Shown here piece after piece: positions 35,131 to 49,339 of a DNA stretch of 64,000 nt. Positions within the stretch are counted from its first letter, which is position 1. Every line of letters starts with the position of its first letter. The translations under genes and the position numbers were made by a program. The stretch is taken from assembly GCA_903813345.2 (NCBI GenBank), contig CAIIXF020000010.1, positions 37,189,425-37,253,424 of the forward strand, given 5' to 3'. The notes beneath the pieces are model-generated. The model was given only the letters and a program-made list of their open reading frames with translations, was not told the DNA's origin and made no database searches. The stretch comes from Owenia fusiformis (Eukaryota; Annelida; Polychaeta; Sabellida; Oweniidae).

Positions 35131-38019
35131 GTTGAAACAGACAGAAATTTCGAAAATATGAATGCTCCGTTTACTTTCATAATCGTTGAAGTGATCTGAG
35201 AAAAGACTGATATGGTCTGACCATGACGGTACAAAATAGATAAATTAATTGATAAAGAGAAAATAAAGAATGTCGAGTATCTATTTATCATTTCAATGTA
35301 TAACACTCCAAAGAGATGAAAAGAAGAATATCGTCTTTTACCAAGGCTGTCAAATTGTATTTAGCATTTGTTAAAGTTAATAAAATGGTCAATAATTTGC
35401 TTTCAATGGTCTAAACAGCTGTTGAAACTTTTACCAGGATCACATTTTGACAAAGGGATCGTAATTGCATTCGATTGGTTGTCTTTAGAAGAGAATTTAG
35501 ACCAACTAAAGTGAAGTCTAAAGTAACTAAAGTTAGTTATTGACACACATGATAAAGGTGTCAACAATTTATAATTGCTTACTAGACCTTATCAGAGACT
35601 ATACGCCTTTATTCCTAACACAAACAATTCGTATTCTTTTCAGCATTAACTTTATATGTAAATGTCAGAGCCTGATTATCTCTAATTTAAAGAAGCAAAG
35701 TATTTGAAAGGGGAAGAACAGTAGAAAAAGCGATTGGAAAATAGGATGATGCGGTAGAATCCGGGGGTAGAATTTAGATTTATACAAAAAATCATTATTT
35801 TCTGAAATGTTGCTGAGTGGCATTGGAATGTGTCGGAACTTTAAAGACAATGGAACGTTCATAAAAGAGTGAACCTCGGGGGATTCGTCTCTAGCGGATC
35901 ATGTCTGGCATTCAATATGAAGTTTGATTCAAACAAACCATTACGAAATTAATTGGTATGGAATGTGGGATTATCAGTCATCAAATACCCCTAGAGAACT
36001 ATTGAAAAGTAGACAAAAATGTAGTTACGTCGTGTATCTATTCAATTACTAGTATGCAGTTCCGCACTGAATTATTTTGAAACATTTTATAAAGCAGATT
36101 ATATTAAATATCAGATGCGATCACGATAGATCCAAAAATTGATGTACGAGTTTTAGCTATCTCATCCTTCTTCAAAGGACTTCATTTATGCTTAGATTTA
36201 AGTAAAATACTTAAAAGTTTATATACCCTGCTGCAGGGATGCAGCTGGCTCAGGGCTATTTTGGGATTCCCTTGTTCCAACCAACCTTTGCACTGTGCCA
36301 TTAATATCCGTGCTTTGGTACTGGTAAGGTACATATATACCCTTTAGTACACCTAATACAAATATGATATATTGAGCGGATAGGGATGGATCGATATATA
36401 ATGCAATCAAAATACGATATAAAAATATTGGCAGATGCGGACGTACTTGTAGATCAAATCTTTCCAAACATTTGTGTTTTATGACAAGTATATTTGTTTT
36501 TAATTGCGTGTTACACAATGCTGTCTGGCGGTTTCATTTTTATCCTGTCTCGTTTTAGATAAAATCTATACTTTTATAGAACAAGTTGGCAAGAAACTAA
36601 ACAGATCAGTTGCCTAAGGATATAAGTCTTAAATCATGAAGCGAACAACCTTCGGATATAGAACAGAACGAATAAAAAAAACATGTGAAATTTTGTACTA
36701 AGAGCTTAAAGTCTGAGAGGACAAGGCTTTCTTTTAAAAACCCGATTTCAAACTTTTTAACACCCATATGCATGTGTCTGTCATTGGGTATGCTCCAAGA
36801 CCGACCACAGACTAGTTATATGCAATTTACCCCAATTTTTTTCGAGGTTATGGCCATTAGACCATAGATTCGTCAACTCATAATTTCATTTACAAAGTTT
36901 TTGGTAAACGTAATTCGAGAAACAGACAGAAACTACAGGTAATAACAACAGAGCGCCCTAAATCTGATCAGTTTGCCCAAAATTCAAATCTCTCAACAGC
37001 TTGGAGTTTAGAGTTTATTCAATACAGCAGTTAAAACACTTACTTTAGAACTGAGCCCGTCATCTGCTCACCATGTTGAGTTTCAATAATCAAAATATAA
37101 AATACGTCCAAACGAGTGACCGGTATTAATCCAAGTTGTTCAATGCCCAACAGTTAAAGTCACAATGTCCAATGCAATCAGCCAATATACACCCGTACAT
37201 GGTGGTACACACGGTACCCCAGAAAAACAAAGACTCCCAAGTAGTAAAACCAACATTAGAGATCAAATATTGACGAATGATTAGGTTTGGTTTCACTCCT
37301 TTAGAAACAATGATTCTCCATGTAGTAGAGAGCCCCAGTTTCATTGAATACAATAAACGTATAATCCACTGTGAAAATATTCGCACTTCCTTCGATTTAG
37401 AGCTGAACAAATATCAACAACACCTCAGTCCGTTAATTATTCCTTCCATTCTAATGTGATAATCTTTTACTTGGTTGATTTATCAGGTGGCCTTTCAGTT
37501 AATAACAATTGATTGGATAAAGAGCCGTGGAATTTGTACAAGTGTGACATTATATATTTAATACCCGGATGTAATACAAGAGGTTCCTACTCAAGACTAG
37601 ATTTGACAGATGAGTACTTAATTATCGCAGGGTCTTATAACAATGCCATCCGATCGTAATGCGTTCTCAAACGTTACGTCTTGGATGGCGAAAAACGAAA
37701 TGGATCACTAATTTAAACGCTCACCTATGAACCCCTAACAGTAGGGGACCCCGGCAAATAAATATGATCTATGATCAAAAATATATTTGAAATCTATGTT
37801 TTACAGAGGGGAATGCAAGGTATGCTCAATAAATCCATGTACCAATAAATTAAGAGATTTGAACGTGTTCTTTCCTCTTTTAACTTCACATATTAGGAAT
37901 AATTCACATATCGATTAATAGATTAAGCATATATTTCTGTGACTTCAACACATCTTTTATATTTTTTTTACTGAACGTTTCTTTGATGTTTAGTCTGTTG
38001 TATTATAATTATGCCATAT
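35131..38019. other. intergenic, nothing recognised
   Basis: AT-rich sequence with only short, motif-free reading frames (for example 36219-36518 and 37126-37410 on the minus strand). I see no repeat array, TIR pair or splice-supported exon chain. Confidence 0.5.
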
Positions 38020-38081
38020 CGTCAACAAAACATGTGTACACGTCAACAAAACACATGTACACGTCAACAAAACATGTGTAC
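38020..38081 (+). repeat. 21-bp tandem repeat, 3 copies
   Basis: CGTCAACAAAACATGTGTACA occurs three times head to tail, with a GTGT/CATG variant in the middle copy. Confidence 0.85.
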
Positions 38082-38814
38082 TTATTGGAGTTACGCAACT
38101 AATTTCAAACGTGCGTAAAAGCCTGTAGAGCGATCTAGCATATTGAGACTGCAAGACAAACACTGGGAGGCGACATGGGCTGGTAGCGGAGGTTTGTTCA
38201 GCGCCTAAGACCTCCACTTACGGATATTGCACAGTCTCCGCATACCATGGGCTTTCAAAAGAAGCCCATGCACATTGCACATACCAATGCATGAATGTTG
38301 CATATGCGGTCTTTACGACGAGAGCCCGACCGAGGGGAAGTACATCTCACCCTGAGAATTATATATTCGCGAGAGAGACCTCGGGGAATAATATCATTCT
38401 GATATTCAGACCATCTCACCACTGTTAAAATTGCTCCTAGAACGGAACTGAATGAAGACTGTGTTTTTTCACGATGATATGATATATGTCTGGTTGTTTA
38501 TATTCATGACCAGCTGTGTACCTGTTCGCCAGATCTAAGAGGAATTTGTTAATTTATGATCATTAATGAGTATTTTGATTTGTGGCCAAAGCATGAATCA
38601 CTGCGGGACTCTGCACGAAGCCAAGTTCTAAAACCATCAATTAGAAAAACCTAAAACACATTTGGCTTCAATTTGTTTTGGCTCATAATTCATATCACTG
38701 TTGCTTTGATCGTATGGTTAATTAATAATGAATGCCAGATTGTTTTACTTTGATAAATACATATATTTGAGCTGCATGGGTTCTCCACAGGAGTTCCACA
38801 GGAGGTACAAATAA

Positions 38815-38972
38815 TACTTTCATAGCTGCACTCGTACTTTAATAGCTGTACTCGTACGTTAATAGCTGCACTCGTACTTTAATCGCTACACTCGTACTTT
38901 CATGGTTGCATTTGTTCTTACACCCTACACTCGTGCGCTAATACAACAGTCGTTTTCTTAGACTACACTCGT
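38815..38972 (+). repeat. ~20-bp minisatellite (GCTGCACTCGTACTTTAATA)
   Basis: About seven to eight copies. The first four to five are near-perfect 20-mers and later ones are diverged and of uneven length (CCTACACTCGTGCG, GACTACACTCGTTC). Confidence 0.85.
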
Positions 38973-39888
38973 TCTCCCAAATTTTTGTTATTATATCATT
39001 TTTATATCATCGGTCATAAAATGGCCCTTTTCCTTTTTCAGAGATCATTCTGTTGTAAAAAGGAAGTTGAGATGAGTACCAGAATGACGGAAGAAAATAC
39101 GAACTTAGCAGGCTAAATAGTTTGAACTAAAATCTCTATTTATACTTACCACTGTTGATGCATGACGTAAACGGCAACAACATTTACCGAAACGTGTAAG
39201 TAAAGATGACGTGATTCCGATAATAATATGATAATGTACGATATGGTATATCAATCCATAATAATACTACATGTAGTACTTTCTCTCATCAACTAGTCAA
39301 ACTGCACCTCAAGTTCTATGTTTACACGAATATCCAATTTTAATTCAAAAGTTGAATAACTGAGAATTCCAATATACAACTCAATATCCGAGAGCCATAT
39401 GATAAGTGTACGTGTACTGACCAAGAATCTAACGATCTCAACTTGTACAGATACTGGTGCTAAAACTAATAAACAGTTGATAATGCCGATCTCAATCACC
39501 TGTTATGGCGATCCCATGATTGCACCTGTGCGCAGGGACCTGGTATTCTGAACGAACCACAAATGCTACTTTCATTTCAATATGATCGGTCAACTCTTAA
39601 GTTAATCAAAAATTAAGAACTTTATTCGTACTAAGGTTAATATTAGAGGGCCATAAATGTATTTGAATCTTTGGGAGGGGAAATATTTTGAAGAATTAAT
39701 CTTTCAAAGAATAGTTATTGTTGTCGCTTAATGTGCAGAATGACAGGTGACCGACACATTGAGCGATTGCCAAAAGCAGCAACACTGCAATCACATCACC
39801 AGAATGCACCAATTAAACAATTTGTTAATTGAATACATGTGTTTTTTCAAGGGCCTCCGGCAAAATGTTACCATCAAAAACATATGTG

Positions 39889-39953
39889 TGTTAGTCATTT
39901 TGTTTTTGGCCAATGTGTATTTATCATATTTAAAACCTTAAGTTTTGAAAGTG
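39889..39953 (+). repeat. 65-bp exact direct repeat, left copy
   Basis: Begins TGTTAGTCATTTTG and ends TTTTGAAAGTG. I see no mismatch with 40913-40977, exactly 1,024 bp downstream. Sequence outside the 65 bp does not match, so this could be a small duplication or the ends of a short insertion. It contains no LTR hallmark (TG...CA). Confidence 0.85.
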
Positions 39954-40912
39954 ATTTTTGAGATGATACCTTCATAGATAGACTAGATTGCCCAAGCGCA
40001 ATCGTGATTCTGCGCAATGCACAAAGCTAAAGTTTCCTCTTTTAATCTATCCCATGACTGTTTGCAACTTTTTTTGTCCGAATACAATCTATCTAAAAGG
40101 ATTAATTTCACCCAGATACACCATATGTCATCTTATTTCACCTCAATCATTGTTATGTATGTGCTAGTTGAGAACGATGAGACAATGATGAGCATCAATG
40201 TGTATTTTTGAATACAATCTTTACTGTTATGAAACACGTAATTACTCCACCGTCTCATTTACATGAAAATATAATTATTCCCTATAGTCCCATGATGCTT
40301 CAGGTTTCAAGTTTATAAGCTAATGAATTCAGACAAGTTGACATAATATGTTGCATTGAGCGTTGTTCTGAAGTTTTAGCTCACGTCATTAACGATGTCG
40401 TCTGCTTCCTCGTCTACTTTTGCGCAAAAACAGAAAGGGATGAGAAGTACTATGACAATAGTCACGTAATTAAGTGAACTCTGATAAATCATTCGATGAA
40501 AACAGGCTAACATGTGGAAAATGCCAGATCAGATGAAGTGTTGGTTCCGCGCATGCACACATTGTCCTACTACAAAGTGAAATAAATTAATAACTCGGGG
40601 ATATTCGTTTCAAGTAGATATCGTTGTTTCGTGTCATGAATTAATGAACAGTTAGTAAGTTTGATGTCTGTCACTTTTTATAAACAGACGAAGTTCCTAG
40701 TTTGTTGCTAAACGTCAATATTGACTCAAGTCACTTCAAACATTATTTGCGACATTTTATTCCCAGTGTTTCACAGAGGGAAATCGATCGTAACACTTAT
40801 ATCAATGGAATATGACCATTGGGTATGGGTATTAAGTAGCAATGATATTCCAGAAAAATTGAGTACTGCGAAAGCGTTCAAATGTATGTTTTTATTGAAA
40901 ACGCCAACGTGA

Positions 40913-40977
40913 TGTTAGTCATTTTGTTTTTGGCCAATGTGTATTTATCATATTTAAAACCTTAAGTTTTGAAAGTG
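40913..40977 (+). repeat. 65-bp exact direct repeat, right copy
   Basis: Partner of 39889-39953. The 959 bp between them carry no recognised coding sequence. Confidence 0.85.
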
Positions 40978-42750
40978 TATAGAACTCCCTCCCCAATAAC
41001 GAAATTTCATCCCATCACAGAGAACCCGGCCTTTCGTCTCATATTCAAGGACAATGTCAAGCACTGAGAATGGTGGATCTACTTTTATGTTCTTGCATTG
41101 ACTTAAATAATTGATATTAGTTTTCTTCAATTATAAACACAAATTTGAGAAATGAACTCGCTATAATCTAGCTTTTGAATAGAAATTGTTAATGTTCATT
41201 ATGGCAATATTGTAGGGATTAAGTATTTGGCACATTCTCTCAAAAGTACTCTCGAAAGTGTCCTCAACTTAGAATGACATCACAGATCACGTGATTGTAT
41301 AGTAAATTACAATGGTGTCACGAGAAGTGACACGGTGACTCAATGTCAACTGGTCACAGTCAATCATCATAACCACAAAACCAAAAATGTTTTAGTAAAT
41401 TAAAAGAAACGTATCGAAAATCAACAACTGATACCGTGAAGTATAATTTATAACTGATTGTAAATTGTATAAGTCTTTAGAAAAACCAGGCACTGCACTT
41501 AAACTTGGCGTTAGAGAGGGTTAGCTATTTATGGCAAGTGAATGTCCCCAATGTCGTGAATAATTTAAGACCAGTGCTATATTTGTCACTCTTAAACAAT
41601 ATAAATGTATAGGAAGAGATTTACATTTGGAGAGAGTTAAAATTGTACACTACTCATAATCATCGTCTAAATAAACCAGAAAAATGATTGGGAATGTCGG
41701 TTGAACCGGAGACCCTAAATATCGTCATTTGTCCCCGTTATCACAAACGGGACTATAGTTCTTTTTCTGAATGATATTCAATATAACGTTTCCCCCGCAA
41801 GAGGGATCAAATAAGGACCCGAGTAAAGTGTCCCATTGACTCATTATGACTGAGATATTATTTTAGAAAACATTCCAAACAAACCTCCACACAAATATAG
41901 TGTTAGCAAAAACCTTAAAATAACAAACAGATTATGATCACGCTTGTTTCCATTCGAACACTGACAATATACTGTATTGTGTTCCTTATTAAAATAAATT
42001 GAAACTCATATTTGGCAACATTTGGAGCTTGCACAATTTTGCTTTAGATGAAGTGTTTTTCAAAGATTTTCCCATAAATGTTCATCCAGAATGACTATAT
42101 TTAGATTAGTGTTGCATATTGCTATGGCAACGCTGATGATGACGATGGTGATAATGATGTGAGAACATTTGGTTCATCGTTATAACAAGAGAAAAAATGC
42201 TTTGGTCCCTTTGAAAAAGAAAGCAATTTTCTAAATAAAATTAGTTTTCCAAAATGGGTTCTTGAAAGCCCATGGATATCTAATGAAGAATCAGTAGCAA
42301 CATGTTGCCCAGTGTATTGTTTTAATCAGTTACTAATTAAGAGTTGAGAAAGCATACTTTAATAGGCCTATTTGTTCATACTTTTCATCATTAGACACTT
42401 TTCATATCATCCCCATTATGATTTCTTTCTGCCATGTCAGTTCAAGAAAGCTTGGACGCTATGTCTCGATATCTTAAATTACCAATAAGGATGAAACAAC
42501 GATCTACACTTCAAAACATCTACAAGAACATTTCCCCTTGGCACCGATTATTTGTAGAATAACTCATTGAACGTTTGGAAGAATGGGATTTTCCAAGTAC
42601 AGTCAATAAACAAGTATTTAATACCAACATAAGATCCAGTGAAAGGAGCACAAACACTCTACCAGAGTCAATACTACTGGGGGGTAAACCTGGTCATAAA
42701 CAACCCAATATGTTGCAACTAACCATTTATTCTGCTAGAAAAAAAATAAT
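40978..42750. other. intergenic, nothing recognised
   Basis: No gene or array seen. A TCACGTGA palindrome near 41288 and the self-complementary GTGTCACGAG/AGTGACAC segment near 41313-41332 are the only notable short structures. The frame at 42575-42775 has no motif. Confidence 0.45.
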
Positions 42751-43205
42751 AACGCCATTTATTCACTTCCAATGATATTGTGTTGCAAATGAACATACGA
42801 ACGCCATTTATTCACTTCCAATGACACTGTGTTGCAAATGAACATACGAACGCCATTTATTCACTTCCAATGATATTGTGTTGCAAATGAACATACGAAC
42901 GCCATTTATTCACTTCCAATGACATTGTGCTGCAAATGAACATACGAACGCCATTTATTCACTTCCAATGACATTGTGCTGCAAATGAACATACGAACGC
43001 CATTTATTCACTTCCAATAACACTGTACTGCATATGAACATACGAACGCCATTTATTCACTTCCAATGATATTGTGTTGCAAATGAACATACGAACGCCA
43101 TTTATTCACTTCCAATGACATTGTGCTGCAAATGAACATACGAACGCCATTTATTCACTTCCAATAACACTGTACTGCATATGAACATACGAACGCCATT
43201 TATTC
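42751..43205 (+). repeat. 49-bp minisatellite, 9.3 copies with three-unit pattern
   Basis: Units start at 42751, 42800, 42849, 42898, 42947, 42996, 43045, 43094 and 43143, with a partial at 43192. Each begins AACGCCATTTATTCACTTCC. Three variants are seen in the middle: GATATTGTGTTG (A), GACATTGTGCTG (B) and AACACTGTACTGCATAT (C). The last units run B-C-A-B-C, so a 147-bp trimer was duplicated. Confidence 0.95.
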
Positions 43206-45855
43206 AGCCATAATGTGTCGAAACAAACTGAACGGATTTTTTTCTGCTTGAACATTAAAATATTTATTTAGCTCTAAAATAATTGTTTCAGCACAACTGT
43301 TTTGAGTTCTGATCTTCAATTTTACGCATGTAGGATGGATACGCCACCATTTTGTAATGTATCACGGAATTAATGCCACTTTTTTTACAAAGGCACTTGT
43401 GAAGTGCACGCGAAGACTATCAAAACTAGAGATAAAAATGGTTGAATATCAGGCAGTGCTCGGGTCAGTTAATCCAGGGGCGAGCTACAGTAATCCCCAC
43501 TCTAGAGAGGTATAATCCTACCACACTTAGTCCGGTTGCGGACTCTACACTCTCTTGACATTCCAAAACTGTATTGGTTCCATGAAAGTTTTGTCGATTC
43601 CCCGTGAATAAAACGTCGCACGGGGCACGTTCTTTAAACATGCAATGGAGATTAAGTAATTAATAAATAATTTTGTTACCCACGAATTACATTTAGGTTA
43701 GAATCTTAGAAATTATTCAGTATAATATACTTCTTGAGATTCTTCAAGAAAAAATAGATTATCTATCGAAAGAAGTTACGGAATTATCCGCGTAACAATA
43801 AAAGCGCAAACATTGCTTGTTCAGTTTAGTACTTTTAAGTGCTTGTTCATAGAATACATGATACAGAGAGACCCTCGATATAAATACCATCTCTTGGATC
43901 ATGTTTTCATGTTATATTTCTTGATATTTGAATTCAATTTTTCACTTTGCGCATTTGAACATAATAAATAATGAACTTTATGTTTCATCCTTTTCTTCGT
44001 TGAATTCTTCAATATTTGCACTCTATTTCGAATATTCAATCTATGACTCGCGTTACATTTATCCCCGAGTGTTTCCCCGGGAATATCCCCTGCAATGTAT
44101 TGTCCGATTTGACTCTCCCGGGGTGCTCTTCAATGACTCTTAGAATTTCCACTTGAGTGCCACAACTAAGAGTAGGTTTATTGATTTGATGTGTCCATCC
44201 TTCAACTCCATTTTCTTGGAAGACTCTGGTCGACTTTAGCCCGATATCTAAACCCCCTCACTCACAAAGCAAACCATCCACCCTTCTTTCACATTAATCT
44301 CGTTCGGCAATGTAAAAGTAATACGAACATTATTGAAATAAAATTATGAGCGAATCTGATCATTAACTTGATATTATTGTGATTTCAAATTGGAATGGTA
44401 CATTGGAGTCGAAGTGCGTGTGTACTTTTATTCAAGAATTCGTAGGCTGTTTGATTTCTCATTAGAGTGCTTGCTATACGTGTCTAGAAAGGTTATTTCT
44501 AAACTAACCTCTTGTATAACGTGTTGTAACACATGGCATATTAAAACCACGATCATTTTTTTCAACCGTCTATCACCCACAAACTTACGGCGAATTCGAA
44601 AATCATATCATCTAATTAAATAAATATTTTATATAAAGTCCTTCGTAATGAATTTGATTTGTGCTTTTAATTTACCTCCCGTCGAAGAAAATTTTTCCAT
44701 AATAACACTTTATAAATAACAGATCAAGTACAAAAACCAAAAATGATGGTTAACAGCGCCGAGATGAAAATCAATCTCTTACCTTTATTTTGTTGTTTCT
44801 GTTTTCCAAGTAAACTCCAAATCATTTTCTTCAATTTTCACCTCATGATTATTCTTCATTTCTCAATACGCTGTTCAAGTTGACTTTATGCTAAGTTCCC
44901 AAGATGGATATTCATAAAACATTATCTAGGTGTTAACTTTAAATCCAATATGCGAGGTTCTAGGGTCGTTCAGTGCCTACAATTTGCATTTCACTAACTA
45001 TGCAAATCAAGCCGAAGAATGACGTAAATATTAGAATTGTTCCGTCGGTCAACAGTTCCCAGAGGCAAATCTCGTTGTTTATTTTGCTATTTTAAGCTTA
45101 TTTTGTCCTACATACCCAAGTGTGGAAAAATGCTATTATGAGTTTGTGATGATAGCCTTTGAGAGCGCACAATGACTGAATGTTGTTACAGCGACATAGC
45201 ACACACGCGCACTGCCAGACTAAACTTCACGCCAATCATCGTAGTAAGGATCGATCGTTCTGAGTAACACATACCTGCGCAGTTTAATACCAAGGCGGTC
45301 TTTTTTAATCAAAAGAAAAGTTAGACACTGTGGTACAAGCAGGAAATTAACTACACAAGCACATACTTAATATTACAAATTATATTGAAATCCATGAAAA
45401 TTATATATCCCCAGTCAAGTTTTAGAGAAATCAAGGCGGAAATATGCATTACCCTGACGACATTTCAGAACGAGGTCACCCCTACGGCCCACGATTCCAC
45501 TTTGTCGAGGAGCTTTGTCCAGTTGAAAACCTGAACATAAAGTCAACATCTTATGCGATGTTCTAACCTTATTTGAAAGTAATAATCAAATTATTTGAAT
45601 AAATAATTGAGTGGCCGACTACTTTATAAAATTGTATTATACGCCTGGTTTAAAGTTGGTTCAAGAGTTTTAAATCTTATGATAGTCTTTCTCACTGCTG
45701 TTAGAATTTTTCCAATACTTATGATCTGACTTTTCGTGATGTTTCAATACCATAATCAAAAACGCTCAGTTCGGGTGACAGCATTCGAATACTCTCCATC
45801 CCCTGTTAGAACTGTTTAAACAGGATGTCCAATAGTAACATTGTCGCAACATGAC
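43206..45855. other. intergenic, nothing recognised
   Basis: AT-rich. The reading frames at 43928-44143 and 44390-44623 have no motif or splice support. I found no repeat array or TIR pair. Confidence 0.45.
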
Positions 45856-46075
45856 AAGTGAGAAACATAATGTCAAATGGAAGCATGGAGAAACATAATG
45901 TCAAATAGAAGCATGATGTCAAGGCAAAACAAGAAATGGGAAATGAGAAACATAATGTCATATAGAAGCATGATGTCAAGGCAAAACAAGAAATGGGAAA
46001 TGAGAAACATAATGTCAAATAGAAGCATGATGTCAAGGCAAGACAAAATATGGGAAATGGGAAACATTATGTCTA
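45856..46075 (+). repeat. 57-bp tandem repeat abutting fold-back element
   Basis: Units carry GAGAAACATAATGTCAAATA followed by GAAGCATGATGTCAAGGC and an AAGAAATGGGAAAT tail. Full units start near 45889, 45946 and 46003, after a truncated one. The core also occurs in the array at 52545-52915, in the same orientation. Frames on both strands (45806-46086) are translations of the repeat. Confidence 0.9.
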
Positions 46076-46311
46076 TAGACGAGTAGGAAAATCCTCCAAA
46101 GCCTTAAAATAAGGGAGTTTAATATTTTACTGACCCCCAGCAAAATATTGGTACCATCAGAAAGCTCTGATATCATGCATTGCAAATTGGAGCTTTAATA
46201 GAATTTTGACTCGGGCCGTTACCATGGAAACGGACGCTATAAATAACTCCCACTTTTAACGAGTGTTAATACGATAAAATATGTATTCCCATATATTTTT
46301 TTTATTTTCTA

Positions 46312-46990
46312 TCAGATAATTATAATATGGGTATCAAATGAAAGCTTGTGATGATATCTTTACAATGAGGTATGAATTATGCAAATTAGCTCATTTACAT
46401 AACCATTGTGACGTCATAACTGACAATTTTTAAAAGATTTTAACATAAAACTTAGCTGTGTACCTATATAAAGGTCCCGTTATTTAAAATTACGATGTAT
46501 TTTTTCCGTTTTTCATATTCATTTGAAAGAGCATGACACCAGCTTTAAAATAATGTATAAAATATGCCATTTCGGTCTTATAAATTTTTTTATTGAGCTC
46601 CAAAAGGGAAACTGATCCTCTTTGAAAGAAATATCAAAAAGAAGGCTCATGGTATGTTTTATCTTGGTGTATCGCTTTCGTTTTTCGTCAGATAATTTAA
46701 TATTTGGTATCAAATGAAAGGTAATGCTTTTTCCTTTTTGATGAAGTATAATTTATGCAAAATAGCACATCAGCGTTTCAATTGTGACGTCATTACTGAC
46801 ATAATTGACACAAAAATGTCAGAGTAGTCAAATCTATCTCATTTATGTTAAAAGGTATAGAATTGTTATTTTCTATCGGATCTTAATGATTAAAGTATCA
46901 TCTGTATACTTGTCATTCATTCCTTTTTAAAATATATATCAAAAAGATCTAGTGAATTGTGATTGAATAAGAGCCTTTTAGTCATTATTC
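46312..46990 (+). repeat. 376-bp direct repeat within the left fold-back arm
   Basis: TCAGATAATT...GGTATCAAATGAAAG...TTATGCAAA...GTGACGTCAT recurs with a 376-bp offset (TCAGATAAT at 46312 and 46688; TGACGTCA at 46409 and 46785). A third partial copy may begin near 46870 (TTTTCTATCGGATC). The right arm shows the same organisation inverted, with TGACGTCA at 51298 and 51701. Confidence 0.7.
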
Positions 46991-48020
46991 GTGTATTTAG
47001 CTCTTTTATAATTAAATTCAAATATTAACCCTAAACCTAACAGAGAGTTAAATGTGTGTTTTCCCAATTTTGCAAGAAACAATATCACACCACTTTTTCA
47101 ATAGCCACAAGACACATTTTAGTACAAAAAAAAAATTGATGAAGGGGGTGGGGGGTCAGTAGTTATTTACGCATGTAGTAGGGATTTGAGACAGGGAATA
47201 TCACAAGGATGATATTCATATCATCCAAGTATTACTCATATCACCCCGACATCCTGATAGATGAATATCGACACTTTATTATGGTCAAAAGCAATATGTA
47301 CCAAAAAACAAACAATGAGAAATAACATTGGAACAAAAATAAAAATAGTTTGCATCTTCACTTTCTCAAAGTCGAAATTATTTTATCATCTCTAGGAGTG
47401 CTTTTCCTGGAGGTAATGTATTGGTCTAACATGCACCTGTTTAAATCCTTAGAAAATAGCCAAAATCCAACATATGACTGTCCGAAATCTGTTGCGATAC
47501 TTTCGCTCCCCCTTTGCATAATGGATGATATGTATATCAACTCGATATCATCAGATCATCCCGCTTATTCTAATATCATCCCAATATCAGTCTTGATCCC
47601 AAATATGTGATTCATCATTTGCCGTTACAAACCTGATATTGCTTTGACCATATGGTATGATACAAAGGAATACCATAAAATTGGTACATGTACTTTGTTA
47701 TTAATCCCTTGGTATCTCGGAATGATATATCATATTTTTATCCACTCATTGAAATTGATTTGTGATAATCATTCATATTCATCCAATGGTTTATTTAAAA
47801 AGAGAGTGACATTCCATCAAATATGGCCTTTTACTCTAAAGTTCCTAGCCTGATTGTTGAAGTGAGCATTAGTGTTGAAGGAGCTCTGTTATATGTGCAC
47901 TCATACAAAGACAATGGCATGCACGTACACACCACAGCCTTGTATACGCATTGTGGACCTTTATGCTATATTTTAGTATATTCTAAGGTCAGGGTGCATG
48001 TTTGGAATCTTACTGCAACC

Positions 48021-48337
48021 CTCAATAGGATCACATGTTATTTTTCAAATCTGAATCTCTCCTTCCCCACAGTGTCTACATCTCTCACCTTTCCACAACG
48101 AGTGCACTCATGTACCTAGAAAATAATTCAAAGAAGAATGTTTTGATAAAATGTATAAAAACAAGAAAATTCCGAAAAAATTTTCACTGAATTTTTTCGT
48201 TTTTATACATTTTACAAAACAAATCTTCTCACCAGTCTTTTCCTAGGCACATAAATGCACTCTTTGTGCAAAACTGGAAGATGTAGACAATGTGTGGAAG
48301 GAGTGATTCCTGTTTGAAAAATAACATGTGACTCAAT
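48021..48337. mobile_element. ~317-bp palindromic MITE-like hairpin inside the fold-back element
   Basis: Two arms of about 145 bp face each other around the loop near 48186 (CGAAAAAATTTTCACTGAATTTTTTCG region). TCACATGTTATTTTTCAAA on the left pairs with TTTGAAAAATAACATGTGA on the right, and inner sequences (CTTCCACA, TGTCTACATC, CCTAG) also pair. The single strand would form a long hairpin. No coding capacity. Confidence 0.85.
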
Positions 48338-49339
48338 TGGGGAATGCAGAAAAATTTCGAACATGCACCATGGCGTTAAGAGTTAATGCCTTAGTCCAAT
48401 ACAACCAAAGAGGAGATAAATCGATTGGTCCAAGTGCGTCATTTTCACAAACGATAGATGCAGAGGCATTTCACGATTTGAAACACCTACTGTATACTAA
48501 TACTGCAACTCAATGAGAGTCTGGGAAGATGGGAACATTTTCAATAGAATAAAAGGGGTTTACGAAAAGCGACCTACCCCGCCGACCACTGACCGGTGTT
48601 TTCCACTGGTAGCCCCAAAACAGGGTTTGAAGAAAATGTGTAAAATACCGACCATATCATGTAAAAATCGACCACATTTGTAGCCTTTAAATCATTCATA
48701 ATCCAATTTTGAATGTCAATCGTAGGCAACGGTTTTTACCGATTTTGTTCCTTTCAAGGAAAGGCAAGCAAACAAATTGGGCATGACTGTCTCCTCGCGA
48801 TTTTATTGCCCTGCCTTAAAGGTTTCTGGTCTACCATTAACAAACCCACCGTTTCTATGGGAATCTATCCTAATTTTTTACTGGAATCTAACGTACAATT
48901 TCGAAATAAAAAGGATTTGTTATTGTCATAGCCTACTGAATTCTGAACACGATGTAATGTTACGTGGGTTCCCTTATCGGGATTAAAAGTGACTAACCAT
49001 TTCACCATTAGAAACCTTTTTTTGTCATGGTGAATGTAGTTTTTACAAGTTGACGTTTAACAACTGACGAATCAAACATTGCGTTACGTCGTGAACATCG
49101 ACAATGTAAGTGTGTTTTTGTTATTGCGTTTCATATTAATGAACGTAATGCAATGTTATGTGCGTTTTCTCATCGTAATCCAAACTGACTAATAAGAATG
49201 AAATTGGTCTTAATTGAGACATTGTCAACATAATCTTCTTACTTAAGCACAGTGGTCTGTCTAGCTGTCCAGCTCCAAGACAGGTTGATCTTGGGCCCTC
49301 ATACTTTGGCATCATACTAATTGGGTCGGTGGTCATACA

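Noticed and set aside
36219-36518. 99-aa minus-strand ORF
   Set aside because: No recognisable motif, no splice or promoter context and biased AT-driven composition; treated as chance.
45806-46086. Repetitive ORFs on both strands rich in Met/Ser/Arg or Phe/Leu
   Set aside because: Translations of the 57-bp repeat, which happens to be a multiple of three. There is no start context, splice signal or independent conservation.
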